A stretch of 64,000 nucleotides of DNA from contig NZ_JACHJI010000012.1 in assembly GCF_014203535.1 (NCBI RefSeq), positions 1 through 64,000 of the forward strand. Direction: 5' to 3'. The first letter of the stretch is position 1. Each line of letters starts with the position of its first letter. Positions 45,431 through 54,750 of the stretch are shown here, piece by piece. A program made the position numbers and the translations under genes. The notes beneath the pieces were generated by a model, which was not told the DNA's origin, ran no database searches, and saw only the letters and a list, made by a program, of their open reading frames with translations. The DNA comes from Streptomyces griseomycini. Lineage in GTDB: Bacteria > Actinomycetota > Actinomycetes > Streptomycetales > Streptomycetaceae.

Positions 45431-46291
45431 ATGGGTTCTGCGAAGTACACCGAGCTGGGGGCGTTCCTGCGGTCGAGGCGGGGCCGCATCCGCCCGGCCG
45501 ACGTGGGTCTCCCCGCCGGCCCGCGGCGCCGGGTGCCCGGGCTGCGCCGGGACGAGGTCGCGCAGCTCGCCGGGGCATCGGTGGACTACTACAACGAGCT
45601 GGAACGTGGGGCCGGGTCCCAGCCGTCGGAACAGATGATCGCCGCCCTGGCCCGGGCGCTGCGCCTGACCGCCGACGAGCGCGACTACCTCTACCACCTG
45701 GCGGGCCGTCCGGTGCCCGTACCGGGCGGTGCGGCCTCGCACGTCCACCCCGGCATGCTCGACCTGCTCCAGCGGATGCCCTCGACACCCGCGCAGGTCA
45801 TCACCGACCTGCACGTCACGCTGGTGCAGAACCCGCTCGCGGTGGCGCTGCTCGGGGACCACTCCGGCTTCCGCGGGACCCGCGCCAGTTTCCTCCACCG
45901 GTGGTTCACCGAACCCGAGGCGCGGCAGCTCTACCCGGAGGCCGACCACGCGACCCAGTCCCGGGCGTTCGTCGCCGACCTGCGGGCGGCCGCCGCCCGC
46001 AGGGACGCCAAGGACACCGAGGCCGCGTCGATGATCCGTGCGCTGCTGCACGCCTCGCCCGAGTTCGCCGCACTGTGGGCCGACCACGACGTGGCGTTCC
46101 GGCGTGAGGACCGCAAGCGGATCCGGCACCCCGTTCTCGGCCTCCTGGAGGTCAACTGCCTCAACCTCTTCAGCGAGGACGGCCGGCAGCGCCTGCTGTG
46201 GTTCACCCCCGCGCTGGGCACCGACAGCGCCGACCTGCTCGACCTGCTCGCGGTCCTCGGCACCCAGGACGTCGTCGACCCCGCCCCCTGA
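45431..46291 (+). CDS. MmyB-type helix-turn-helix transcriptional regulator
   Basis: A 286-residue protein. The N-terminal XRE-type helix-turn-helix includes ELGAFLRSRRGRI, VPGLRRDEVAQLAGAS and VDYYNELERG. A C-terminal ligand-binding domain of the MmyB family follows, with LVQNPLAVALLGDHSG near 112. I take the ATG at 45431 (MGSAKYTELG); 45422 is three codons longer. Regulators of this type usually control a divergent SDR gene and bind a fatty-acid-like or small ligand. This fits the neighbour. Confidence 0.88.
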   Translation: MGSAKYTELGAFLRSRRGRIRPADVGLPAGPRRRVPGLRRDEVAQLAGASVDYYNELERGAGSQPSEQMIAALARALRLTADERDYLYHLAGRPVPVPGGAASHVHPGMLDLLQRMPSTPAQVITDLHVTLVQNPLAVALLGDHSGFRGTRASFLHRWFTEPEARQLYPEADHATQSRAFVADLRAAAARRDAKDTEAASMIRALLHASPEFAALWADHDVAFRREDRKRIRHPVLGLLEVNCLNLFSEDGRQRLLWFTPALGTDSADLLDLLAVLGTQDVVDPAP

Positions 46292-46359
46292 GCGGGCCGA
46301 CGGCTCCGTCGCCGCTCCGCCGGCCCGCGGTGACCGGCCGGGCTCCCGGACCGGAACGC

Positions 46360-46397
46360 GGAACGGCTCCTCGTCGCGTGGGGCGAGGAGCCGTTCC
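46360..46397. terminator. Bidirectional terminator
   Basis: A perfect 14-bp stem (46360-46373 with 46384-46397) between the convergent regulator and GlsB genes. Confidence 0.8.
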
Positions 46398-46415
46398 GTG
46401 CGGTGCGGTGCCGGA

Positions 46416-46694
46416 TCAGGCGTGGCGGTGGGTGTGGCGGTTGCCGGTGATCAGGCGGTAGAGGAGAAGGAGGATGACGGAGCCGACGATGGCGGCGATC
46501 CAGGTCGACAGGTCGAAGAAGCCGTCGATGGAGTCGACGCCGAAGATCACCTTGCCGAGCCAGCCGCCGAGGAGGCCGCCCGCGATGCCGATGAGCATGG
46601 TGATGATGACGCCGCCGGGGTCCTTGCCCGGCATCAGGGCCTTGGCGATGAAGCCCGCGAGCAGGCCGATGAGGATCCAAGCGATGATTCCCAT
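46416..46694 (-). CDS. GlsB/YeaQ/YmgE family stress-response membrane protein
   Basis: A 92-residue protein with three membrane helices, glycine-rich (LIGLLAGFIAKALMPGKDPG, then GIAGGLLGGWLG). The C-terminus is His-rich (NRHTHRHA). The family is transcribed under general stress in many bacteria. A single gene with its own promoter in the spacer to the right. Confidence 0.9.
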   Translation of the reverse strand: MGIIAWILIGLLAGFIAKALMPGKDPGGVIITMLIGIAGGLLGGWLGKVIFGVDSIDGFFDLSTWIAAIVGSVILLLLYRLITGNRHTHRHA

Positions 46695-47391
46695 GGTGCT
46701 TCTCCCACCTCGTCGTATAAAGTTTCTGTCAGTGCACCGTCTTTACCGTCGCGCCACTTCCAAACACCGTGCACGCGATCATCTGCCGGGCCGGGTCCCG
46801 GCCTGCCCCTTCGTCTCCTTCGCCGTCCGGCGAGAGGGCCGCCGGTCCCCGGTCCCTGCGTGACTCCTGTCCCTGCGCGACTTCCGCCCTCCGCGACAAC
46901 GCTGCCGCTCCTCGCCGACACCGTGCTGACGGTCGTGGCGGCCCCGGGGACCGGAAGCGGTGGAGCCCTTCCGGCCTCGTTCCTCCCTCGCCGCGTGGAG
47001 CACCGGCGGGCCGTCCGCCGGGGAGGGAGACCGGAGGAAGACCGCCGCACGCGTCCGGCGCGCACCGGGTACGGGACCGCGTCACGGATGTCCCCCGGGC
47101 CGTCCGCGCGCGCCGGCAGGACCCGAGCGCGCGTCATGGCGACGCGGGCCGCCGGCGAGCCGGAGCACCCCTCGGACCGGGGACGTGACCGGGAGCGTTC
47201 ACCGGGCCGGCGGAACGACCAGGGGCATCCGAACCGTTCGGTAGTGTGTTCGCCCGGGGAGGGTCCGAACGACCACTGCCGCGCGGCGACCGTGACCGTG
47301 GACGCGTTCCACGGCCACGCTCACGGGCGTCGGCACGGCCTTCGGCCCCGGATCCCGGAGGACGGACCACGAGAGGGACGGGGGAACACCG
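46695..47391. other. 697-base spacer with a TetR-like palindrome
   Basis: No credible gene is visible; long frames on both strands have no family features. Near the right end, CCGAACCGTTCGG (47229-47241) is a 13-base palindrome directly followed by TAGTGT (47242-47247), a possible -10 box. This could be the operator and promoter of the ABC exporter genes. The left end must carry the glsB promoter. Confidence 0.45.
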
Positions 47392-48363
47392 ATGGCGCCC
47401 GCGCACGCCGTGTCCGGGGCGGGGAACGGCCCGCCGCCGGAGAGCGGCACGGTCATCGACGTACGGGGCCTGCGGATGCGCTACCGCAGCCAAGAGGTGC
47501 TGAAGGGCGTGGACTTCACGGCCCGGCGGGGCGAGGTCCTCGTGCTGCTCGGCCCGAACGGCGCGGGCAAGACGACCACGATCGAGGTCCTGGAAGGCTT
47601 CCGGATGCGCTCGGACGGCGACGTGACCGTCCTCGGCGCCGATCCGGCACGCGGGGACGAGAGGTGGCGCGCGCGCCTGGGGGTCGTCCTGCAGTCCTGG
47701 CGCGACCACGGCAAGTGGCGGGTGCGGGAACTGCTGGCCCACCTCGGCTCGTACTACGTCCCGTACTCCACCGCCCTGGTCCGGAGGCCGTGGGACGTCG
47801 ACGAGCTCATCGCCGCGGTGGGACTGAGCGAGCAGGCGGACAAACGGGTCGGAACCCTGTCGGGCGGGCAGCGCAGGCGCCTCGACGTGGCCGTCGGCAT
47901 CGTGGGCAGGCCCGAACTGCTGTTCCTGGACGAGCCGACGGCCGGTCTGGACCCGGAGGCCAGGAACGAGTTCCACGGCCTGGTGCGCGGGCTCGCGGAC
48001 GAGAACACCACCGTCCTGCTGACCACGCACGACCTCGCCGAGGCGGAGAAGCTCGCCGACCGGATCCTCATCCTGGCCGGCGGCCGGATCGTGGCCGACG
48101 GCCCGGCCGAGGAACTGTCCCGGCGGGCGTCGGCCGAGGCCACCGTGCGCTGGACCAGGGACGGGCGGTCCTTCGAGCAGGCGACGGCCGAGCCCACCCG
48201 GTTCGTCCGCCGGCTGTTCGAGGAGCACGGCGAGGCGATCGGCGGACTGGAGGTGCGCCGGGCGAGCCTGGAGGACACCTATCTGACGATGGTGCGGGAA
48301 CTGGAGACGGGGAGTGTTCCCGGCGAGCGGGCGGCACACGTCTTCGGGGAGGGGGCGCGATGA
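47392..48363 (+). CDS. ABC transporter ATP-binding protein (drug-exporter type)
   Basis: A 323-residue ATPase. Walker A is GPNGAGKTTT near residue 55, the signature LSGGQRRRLDV near 158, and Walker B LLFLDEPTAGLDPE near 178. The C-terminal ~100 residues match the DrrA-type extension of export ATPases. ATG 47392 follows GAGAGGGA. It overlaps the permease gene by 4 bases. Confidence 0.9.
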   Translation: MAPAHAVSGAGNGPPPESGTVIDVRGLRMRYRSQEVLKGVDFTARRGEVLVLLGPNGAGKTTTIEVLEGFRMRSDGDVTVLGADPARGDERWRARLGVVLQSWRDHGKWRVRELLAHLGSYYVPYSTALVRRPWDVDELIAAVGLSEQADKRVGTLSGGQRRRLDVAVGIVGRPELLFLDEPTAGLDPEARNEFHGLVRGLADENTTVLLTTHDLAEAEKLADRILILAGGRIVADGPAEELSRRASAEATVRWTRDGRSFEQATAEPTRFVRRLFEEHGEAIGGLEVRRASLEDTYLTMVRELETGSVPGERAAHVFGEGAR

Positions 48364-49211
48364 GTCCGGTGTGGCACGCGGCGAGGACGGGGATGCGGCG
48401 CGGCCGGACGGAGCTCCGGCAGACCTTCACCTCCGGCCAGGACGTGTTCGGGTACGTGCTCTGGACGGTCCTGCTCATGGTGCCGCTGTTCCTGGCGGGG
48501 GACGAGCGGCTGGAGGGCGCGGGCATCTCGGCCGGCGCGTTCATGCTGCCGAGCATGCTGGGCATGACGCTCGCGTTCACCGGGGTGATGACCACGGCAC
48601 AGCTCCTCGCGGCCGAGCGCGAGGACGGCACGCTGCTGCGGGCCAAGGCCGTGCCGCACGGCATGGTCGGCCACCTGGTCGGCAAGATCGTCATGGTGTC
48701 GGGCACGGCCCTCGTCTCCATGGCGCTCCCCTTCGTCGTCGGCGTGTTCCTGGTGGACGGGGTGGCCCGGCAGGGCGGCGGAGCGCTGCTGACCCTGGTG
48801 TGGGTGGTGCCGCTGGGTCTCCTGGCGACCCTGCCCCTGGGCGCCGTCATCGGCTCGCTCGTCGACAACCCGCGCACCATCGGGCTGCTGATGCTTCCGG
48901 TCATGGGGCTCGTCGTGATCTCCGGGATCTACTTCCCCCTGTCGGAGCTGCCCGGGTGGGTGCAGACCGTCGGCCAGGTCTTCCCCGTGTACTGGCTCGG
49001 CCTCGGACTGCGGGCCGCGCTGCTGCCCGCCGGGGCGGTCGCCGCCGAGGTCGACGCGTCCTGGCGGTACCTGGAGACGGTGGGCGTGCTGGGCGCCTGG
49101 GCGGTCGCCGGGCTGCTCCTCGCACCGTCCGTCCTGCGCAGGATGGCCCGCCGCGAGTCCGGTGCCACGATGGCGGAACGGCGCCGGAAGGCGATGCAGC
49201 GGGTCGGTTAG
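48360..49211 (+). CDS. ABC-2 type transporter permease
   Basis: A 283-residue protein with six membrane segments, typical of the ABC-2 permeases that partner DrrA-like ATPases. It has AAEREDGTLLRAKAVP near residue 80 (the conserved ERExGTL region) and PLSELPGWVQTVGQVFPVYW near 197. It begins within the ATPase stop (ATGA). The substrate is unknown; export of a drug or lipid-like compound is likely. Confidence 0.88.
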   Translation: MSPVWHAARTGMRRGRTELRQTFTSGQDVFGYVLWTVLLMVPLFLAGDERLEGAGISAGAFMLPSMLGMTLAFTGVMTTAQLLAAEREDGTLLRAKAVPHGMVGHLVGKIVMVSGTALVSMALPFVVGVFLVDGVARQGGGALLTLVWVVPLGLLATLPLGAVIGSLVDNPRTIGLLMLPVMGLVVISGIYFPLSELPGWVQTVGQVFPVYWLGLGLRAALLPAGAVAAEVDASWRYLETVGVLGAWAVAGLLLAPSVLRRMARRESGATMAERRRKAMQRVG

Positions 49212-49449
49212 CGCCGCGCCGGGCGGAAGGCGCGGTCGTGCGCCGCGTACGGCTTCCCGGGCCCCCGTGTCTTGTGGAACCGGAGTCCGGGGCCGGAGCG
49301 CGACGGCACGGGGCTGCCCCGTGAGACGGGGCGAGGCCAGGATCCGGCGCTCCGGCGCAGTGCCGCACTCGTCGCCCCCCGCCGTCGGCCGTGGGTGCGA
49401 TGTCCTCGCCCCCGACGGTGGACGTGATCGACTGTCGTCCGCCGAACCG

Positions 49450-49845
49450 TCACAGACCCATGACCACCACGCGGTCACCGCACAGCCTGCGCAGGGCGTC
49501 CTCGTCGGAGGCGAAGACGGTGACCGGCCCCGGCTGCCGCAGAGCGACGGCGGCCAGGGCCGCGTCGCCGGCGTACTCGTGGCCGTGGAGGCCGGCGTCC
49601 TTGAGGAGACCGACGGCCTCCTTGGCGACCTCCTCGGTCACCTGCTCGACGTGGACGCGGGAGGGCGCCCCGTGCCGGGCCGGGACGTACGTCCGCACGT
49701 CGTGCGCCTCGATCAGCGTCGTTGAAGTGGTCGTCACGCGGACGCCGGCCGGCTGAGCCGTCTTGAGGCGCCCCTTCATGGCGGATGCTCCACGCACCGT
49801 CTGGGACAGGCCCTCGCAGTCGAGCAGATGGACGGCCTCGCTCAC
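49450..49845 (-). CDS. PIN-domain protein, probable VapC-like toxin
   Basis: A 131-residue protein started at GTG 49845 (VSEAVHLLDCEG). PIN-like acidic residues are Asp in LLDCEG (about 9), Glu in TLIEAHD (about 43), Asp in EYAGDAALAA near 93 and Asp in ASDEDAL near 113. VapC toxins cut tRNA or mRNA. The start overlaps the stop of the upstream antitoxin-like frame (GTGA), the usual toxin-antitoxin layout. The toxin frame is intact while the antitoxin frame is not. Confidence 0.7.
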   Translation of the reverse strand: MSEAVHLLDCEGLSQTVRGASAMKGRLKTAQPAGVRVTTTSTTLIEAHDVRTYVPARHGAPSRVHVEQVTEEVAKEAVGLLKDAGLHGHEYAGDAALAAVALRQPGPVTVFASDEDALRRLCGDRVVVMGL

Positions 49846-50307
49846 GCGGCGTCCCGATGCTTCCGGGACTCCGGCTGTCCGGTTTCCTTCTGCTCGGTGA
49901 CGCGCTCCGCACGTGCGCGCTCCGCACGTGCGCGCTCCGCACGTGCGCGCTCCGCACGTGCGCGCTCCGCGCGGGCGCGCTCGATCTCCCGGCGTTCGGC
50001 CTCGGCGGCGGCCAGTTCCTCGTCGGTGACGGGACCGTGCTCCGTCTCCGGCCAGCCGACGAGTTCCCCCAGCCGGTCCTGCTCCCGCTGGCGCTCCGGA
50101 TGCGGCTGAAGCCCGGCTGAAGAGCCTCCAGACGGGCCGGGATTTCCTGCTGCATCTCGGACAACCGCGGGGCCGGGTGTGCAAGGACCGCAGCCCGCCG
50201 CGGCGCCTGGGGATCCGGTGCGCGGTGTACGGGTGGATCGAGCCGCTGACCACGGCTTCGAGGAACTGCTCCGGAGTGAAGTCCGCGAAGTCCTCCGTCG
50301 TCGTCAC
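49842..50307 (-). pseudogene. Antitoxin-like gene, frameshifted
   Basis: The start MTTTEDFADFTPEQFLEAV (ATG 50307) and the end EELAAAEAERREIERARAE ... KHRDAA (stop 49842-49844) belong together but lie in different frames. Two lesions explain this. One base is missing near HRIP (a CCCC run on the minus strand, GGGG in the plus sequence near 50,208-50,211). An 11-base tandem duplication of CTTCAGCCGGG lies near 50,108-50,129. Restoring both gives a continuous frame through MQQEIPARLEALQPHPERQ. The C-terminal part contains five-residue AERAR repeats coded by a 15-base tandem repeat. If the lesions are real, the PIN toxin lacks its partner. Confidence 0.6.
49901..49975. repeat. 15-base tandem repeat, five copies
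   Basis: The unit CGCGCTCCGCACGTG is repeated four times exactly (49901-49960), and a fifth copy varies (49961-49975). It encodes Arg/Ala/Glu repeats in the antitoxin-like frame and could vary in number between strains. Confidence 0.9.
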
Positions 50308-50892
50308 CGAACCGCCTCGTTCCTGCTGGTGAGGCGCAGTCGACGAGCCTCACCTTGAGTGTGGTCTTTCCACGCCCGGCAGGCGGGCGGTCCGCTGTGT
50401 CCCTCCGCCGCCCTGTGCAAGCACAGGGCCCGATCCCAGGCTCCCGGTGTGATCGGCACCGGGGCGCCCCGGACCGGAGGGCCCATCGCAAGGGATGGGT
50501 TCCTGAGACCCGCCGACTGCGTTGATCCGGATCGTTGCCTCCCCGCGAGTCGAACTCACAGGCAGACCACCTGATGACGCACTGAACCGGAGTGTCCCTC
50601 ACACCGCCTGGCAGCACGACGACGGTCGCGGCCCGCCTGGCCGGCCTCGAGAGCGCCCGTGCGGTGCTCGGGGAACCCGTGCGTTTCCAGCACGGTGGCT
50701 GAACCGGACGATCCGGTAGGAACAGGTTCGCGACGCTGTGTCCGCCGTGTGCGCCGCCAGGTGCGGATGTGTTGCCCGTCACGGGCCGTCGACATGATCC
50801 ACGGGCGGATGCGACACTTCGCCGCGAGTGGCCTCGAGGCGGTATCACCGCAGGTGGGAGGCTTCGCACGCGTAGCAAGGAGACGGTCTTCG
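50308..50892. other. Spacer upstream of the CoiA-like gene
   Basis: No gene with family features is visible. The right end has the ribosome site AGGAGA (50878-50883) of the next gene. The promoters of the toxin-antitoxin pair and of the CoiA-like gene must be here. Confidence 0.45.
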
Positions 50893-53688
50893 ATGACCCC
50901 GGCCACCTTGGGATTCGACGAAGAGGACACCCGCAAGGTCCAGACCGCCGTACGAGGCGGTCCTGACGGGGACATCCCCGTGTTCCTCCCCTACGAGAAA
51001 CAAGCCGCGAACCGGCTCCGCGAGAACCACGGGTCCAACGCCTTCAGCTGCGGCGTCCTCCTCGGAGGGTGCGGCAAGCTGCTGACCCTGCGCGCCTGCG
51101 ACGACAAGAAGTCACACTTCGCCCACCGCCCGCCCGTACGCTGCAACCGCACCGCGCGCGGCGAGAGCAGTGCCGACCACCTCTACATCGGCGAGGCCCT
51201 CAGCAGGTGGCTCCGCAAACAGGGGCAGCCGAACGTCAACGTGCAGTACGTCAAGCAGACGAACGCCCGCAGCGACGCGATCGAGATCCGCTTCGGATCG
51301 AAGAAGAAGCGCCGCCTGATCCACGTGCAGATGGCCCGGCGCTCGTTCAAGGAGTGGCAGGCGGACGGGGAACGGTTCGCCGCTTCGTCCGGCAAACCGC
51401 CCACCGTCCGCACGTACGGGCCGGACAGCCAGCTCGCCCCGTTCGAACTCGAGGCCACCGGACACGCCCTGCGCTTCCGGTGCGAGACCGACAACGGCAC
51501 CCGCGTCGTGCACATCGGAACGCACCTCCCCGGCCACCGGGTCGAATGGACGACCCTCGACCAGTGCCGCCTCGTCCACGCCGGGATCGTCACTCCGTGG
51601 CTGAGGGAAACTCCGCACGGGGTGCAGCCCAAGGGAACGGCAACGCCGCGGATCCCCGCCCACTCCGCCACCAACGAACGGAAACCGGCCCAGGCCGGCA
51701 CGGCATCCGCCCCGACCGGGGCCGCCGCGGGCCCGGCTCTTCCCCTCATGCCGGGGAAGGTCGCCTTCACCGGTGCCACGCCGTCGTCCGAGGAGCACGG
51801 CCGCCGCATCTACGACGCGGACGCGCAGCCCATCGGATCAGCCCTGTTCCGTGCCCGGATATCCCTGCCGGCCTCGGCCGTGGCACCGGAACCCCACCAC
51901 GTGTACGCACTGACCGAAAGGGCGGCAGTGCTCAGCGGCCCGCAGGGCACCGGCTCCGCGTCGCGGTGGACCCTGCGGGCCGAGGGGTTCGTCCGCGTCC
52001 CCGCCAAGAAGGCGGCGGAGTGGGAACTGCTCAAGCCGCCCGGTGCCGTGGCCACACAGGGCGGTTCAACGGCCGGGGAGGCGAGTGCTGCCCCGCAGCG
52101 GAAACCCGCACCGGCACCGGAGCCGACCGTGGACGGACCACCGGCGGCATCCGATGCCGCACCCGCGGCCCCCGCCGCTTCCCCGGACGACCGTCTCATC
52201 GCCGAACTGGGCCGCGTCCTGCTGAAGACCGCCCGCGAAGGCACCACCATCACCTGGCACGAACTGCTCAAGCAGACCGGGACGCGTCCCCAGGACGTCA
52301 GCCCGGTGCGCCAGGTGCACCTCCTCACCGCCGTCGACGCGCCCCACGCCAAGGCACGCAAGCCGCTGCTCTCCAGCCTGATCACCTTCTCCAGGCAGGC
52401 ACAACCGAACGACGTACCGCCCCCCTTCTTCCGCCAGGTGCTCCTGGCTCTCGGCTGGCCCCACTGGACCGACGCGGCGCGGGCGGCCGACATCTGGCGG
52501 GGGCACCGGCAGCGTCTTCACCGCGCACACCGGGCCCTCCCCGCACCGCATGCGGCACCGGAGGGCGGACCCGAGTCCTCAGGCCCGCCGGAGGCACGAG
52601 CAGGAGAGAGGCCACAAGCACGTCTCCTGGCCCTCCTCCGACACCTTGACGAGGAGGGTGACGACCTCTCGTTCCTGGACCTCTACCGGGTGCTGGACGA
52701 GGCGGACCGTCTGGTGTCACGGATCGGGGAGCCCTTCCTGCCGGGTACGGCCAAGGAGCGACTGCACCACTGGCGCACCGTCTTCCGCAGCCACAGGGGG
52801 GCCCCGCCCGTTCACGGGCGGGAGAACCAGGAGACCGGACCGACCGAGGCGTCCGACACCGCGGCGCGTGAGGTCTTCGACCGGATGGCCGACGAGTTCC
52901 GTGCCGCCCGCGGGGCCGGTGATCTCGCGCGGGCGAAGCAGGTCCGGAGCGACATGGGACCCGTCTACGCCCTGCGCCTCTCGCCCCGGGACCGCGAGGC
53001 GGTCACCGGCCTGATGCGGGACTTCAAACAGTGGGTGCGCGACCAGGAACCGAAGCCTTCGGTGGATCCCTCGCTGCGGGCCGTCCGGGCCATCCTCCAC
53101 GACCTCGGAACGCGCAGAAGCATGGTGTCCACACCCGAACTCGCGTCAGCCCTCGCGGAGGCCGACCGACTGCGTCACCGCCTTTCCACTCCCTTGCCGG
53201 AAGCGGAAAGGAAGGCACTGGGACGCTGGCGTGGACACCTCCGACGCCGAGTGCAGGCGGAGGAGAGCGGTGCCGCCGACTTCCCGGTCGACAGCACGGT
53301 CGCTTCCACCGAGGGCCGGGACCGGGCGACTGCTCGACTGCCCACGGACGCCCTCCGTCCTCTCGCCGACCGGGTACGCGCCGTCCTCCAGGACGTGGCA
53401 CGTGCCGGAACCACGGTCACCTGGGGGGACCTGCGCCGCCGACTGGGCGGGGAGCTGCCCTACCTCCATCCGGACGATCAGGGAGAGGTCCTCGTGATGG
53501 TCGACGGGGACACACCCGCGGACGAGCCGTTGCTGTCCGCGCTGGTCGCCGGTGCCGATCTGTCGCCGCACGGCCTCTACCGGCACATCCGCCACAGCCT
53601 GGGCAGGGAACGCGTACCGGACGCGTCCCTCGAGACGCACTGGCGCATGGACGTCTTCCGGCTCCACCAGCTCTGGCGTCACCGCTGA
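50893..53688 (+). CDS. Large CoiA-like nuclease-domain protein with duplicated C-terminal module
   Basis: A 931-residue protein. ATG 50893 (MTPATLGFDEED) has AGGAGA upstream; earlier in-frame starts lack one. Residues 40-150 resemble the competence protein CoiA: CGVLLGGCGKLLTLRA, KKSHFAHRP, ESSADHLYIGEALSRWL, then RSDAIEIRF and RLIHVQMAR, a layout like PD-(D/E)XK nucleases. Two copies of a small module occur, near 450 (TTITWHELLKQTG ... PLLSSLI) and near the C-terminus (TTVTWGDLRRRLGG ... PLLSALV), the second giving the best match to a winged-helix. Between them is a charged helical region. No signal or membrane segment. Function unknown; DNA processing or defence is possible. Confidence 0.6.
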   Translation: MTPATLGFDEEDTRKVQTAVRGGPDGDIPVFLPYEKQAANRLRENHGSNAFSCGVLLGGCGKLLTLRACDDKKSHFAHRPPVRCNRTARGESSADHLYIGEALSRWLRKQGQPNVNVQYVKQTNARSDAIEIRFGSKKKRRLIHVQMARRSFKEWQADGERFAASSGKPPTVRTYGPDSQLAPFELEATGHALRFRCETDNGTRVVHIGTHLPGHRVEWTTLDQCRLVHAGIVTPWLRETPHGVQPKGTATPRIPAHSATNERKPAQAGTASAPTGAAAGPALPLMPGKVAFTGATPSSEEHGRRIYDADAQPIGSALFRARISLPASAVAPEPHHVYALTERAAVLSGPQGTGSASRWTLRAEGFVRVPAKKAAEWELLKPPGAVATQGGSTAGEASAAPQRKPAPAPEPTVDGPPAASDAAPAAPAASPDDRLIAELGRVLLKTAREGTTITWHELLKQTGTRPQDVSPVRQVHLLTAVDAPHAKARKPLLSSLITFSRQAQPNDVPPPFFRQVLLALGWPHWTDAARAADIWRGHRQRLHRAHRALPAPHAAPEGGPESSGPPEARAGERPQARLLALLRHLDEEGDDLSFLDLYRVLDEADRLVSRIGEPFLPGTAKERLHHWRTVFRSHRGAPPVHGRENQETGPTEASDTAAREVFDRMADEFRAARGAGDLARAKQVRSDMGPVYALRLSPRDREAVTGLMRDFKQWVRDQEPKPSVDPSLRAVRAILHDLGTRRSMVSTPELASALAEADRLRHRLSTPLPEAERKALGRWRGHLRRRVQAEESGAADFPVDSTVASTEGRDRATARLPTDALRPLADRVRAVLQDVARAGTTVTWGDLRRRLGGELPYLHPDDQGEVLVMVDGDTPADEPLLSALVAGADLSPHGLYRHIRHSLGRERVPDASLETHWRMDVFRLHQLWRHR

Positions 53689-53733
53689 TCACATACCCTC
53701 CGACAACTTCCGGCCCCCTGCGAGGAACTCACC

Positions 53734-54150
53734 GTGTCACCCCGTTTCCAGACCGCCCGCTTCCACGTCGAGTCAGGTCCCGACTCCCTCTTCACACGGG
53801 TCCGGCACGTCCTGGGCGAACCGGTGCGGCTGAGGGCCCACGGCACACACGTGACCGAGCGGCTGGAGCAGCGGGGCGCGCCCTCGGAGACGTTGACCCG
53901 CTTCGATCCGGGAAGCTGGGAGCTGGTCTCGGCCGAGGTGCGCACGGACACCGGGAAGTGGGTGAAGTCGACCTGGCGGGTACGGGCGGACGAGCGTTTC
54001 TGGTGGGTGGTGGTCGGACTGGGCAACGCGCTCGTCACCGTGATCGACGTGGATCCGCGGCGTCGGGGCACGGGGGAGGGCATCGTCACCGGAGGGCCCC
54101 TGTACGCACAGGTCGACGCCGTCAACGCGGAACTCATGCGCGGTACGTGA
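53734..54150 (+). CDS. Hypothetical protein, DUF4258-like pattern
   Basis: A 138-residue protein starting at GTG 53734, 45 bases after the CoiA-like gene. THVTERLEQRGAP near residue 40 has the HxxxR pattern seen in small DUF4258/BrnT-type RNase folds, followed by a strand-rich stretch (WRVRADERFWWVVVGLGNALVTVI). The resemblance is weak and the family is not certain. Confidence 0.55.
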   Translation: MSPRFQTARFHVESGPDSLFTRVRHVLGEPVRLRAHGTHVTERLEQRGAPSETLTRFDPGSWELVSAEVRTDTGKWVKSTWRVRADERFWWVVVGLGNALVTVIDVDPRRRGTGEGIVTGGPLYAQVDAVNAELMRGT

Positions 54151-54465
54151 GAGTCGTGCAGCGGGCCACCGCTTCCCGTCCCGCTCCGTCAGCTCCGACG
54201 GGAGGCGGACGGGAGCGGTGGCCGACTGACCGTCAGTGGGTTCCGGCGGGTCCTTCCGGTGCCGGACCGCATCCGGTGCCGGAACAGGCCCTGAGGGCCG
54301 TCGGGGAACCGCTCCCCGGTGGCCGGACCGTCATCCGGCGGGGAGGGAAGAGCCGCACGGACGCGGGAGCGGACGGGGTGGCGTGGGCCGGAGCGGCGGC
54401 CGCCCCGTCGAGCGGAACGGAGGCGGCACGGCATGTTCCGCTGCGCGGGACGGAATAATCTGTAC

Positions 54466-54630
54466 ATGACAAAGAAGGCGAGTCGGACGCTCGTTGCCGT
54501 CTTCGCGTTCTGGAGCCTGTTCGCCTTCCCGTGGTTCGAGAAGGGCTGCGACATCGCGGAGGCGTACACGGCGGTCCTCAGGTACGGGCTGCCGGAGGGC
54601 CTGGAGCCCCTGCCGGCCTGTTACGGCTGA
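54466..54630 (+). CDS. Small hydrophobic protein, unknown
   Basis: A 54-residue frame from ATG 54466. Residues 7-20 (TLVAVFAFWSLFAF) form a signal-anchor or signal peptide; the rest is soluble with two Cys (CDIAEAY, PACYG) that could form a disulphide. GGGACGGAA upstream is a weak ribosome site. It is AT-richer at its start than its surroundings. No family recognised. Confidence 0.45.
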   Translation: MTKKASRTLVAVFAFWSLFAFPWFEKGCDIAEAYTAVLRYGLPEGLEPLPACYG

Positions 54631-54714
54631 AAGGACCGTCCGGCGAACCGGAAGCGACCGTCCTGACCGACGAAGAGCCGACGAGGGGTCAGCGGGGAGC
54701 GGACGGGAAGGCGG

Positions 54715-54743
54715 GGCCGGGCCCGGGGATCCGGGGCCCGGCC
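54715..54743. terminator. Terminator after the DUF5682 gene
   Basis: A 10-bp perfect stem (54715-54724 with 54734-54743) just past the stop of the minus-strand DUF5682 gene. Confidence 0.65.
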
Positions 54744-54750
54744 GACGCCG

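Noticed and set aside
46960..47250. Arg/Gly-rich frames before the ABC exporter
   Set aside because: Composition is that of random high-GC DNA, and the frames overlap on both strands.
49901..49975. A CRISPR-like array
   Set aside because: The repeats are contiguous 15-base units without spacers and lie in a coding frame.
50350..50600. Short frames upstream of the CoiA-like gene
   Set aside because: They overlap on both strands, lack ribosome sites and resemble no family.
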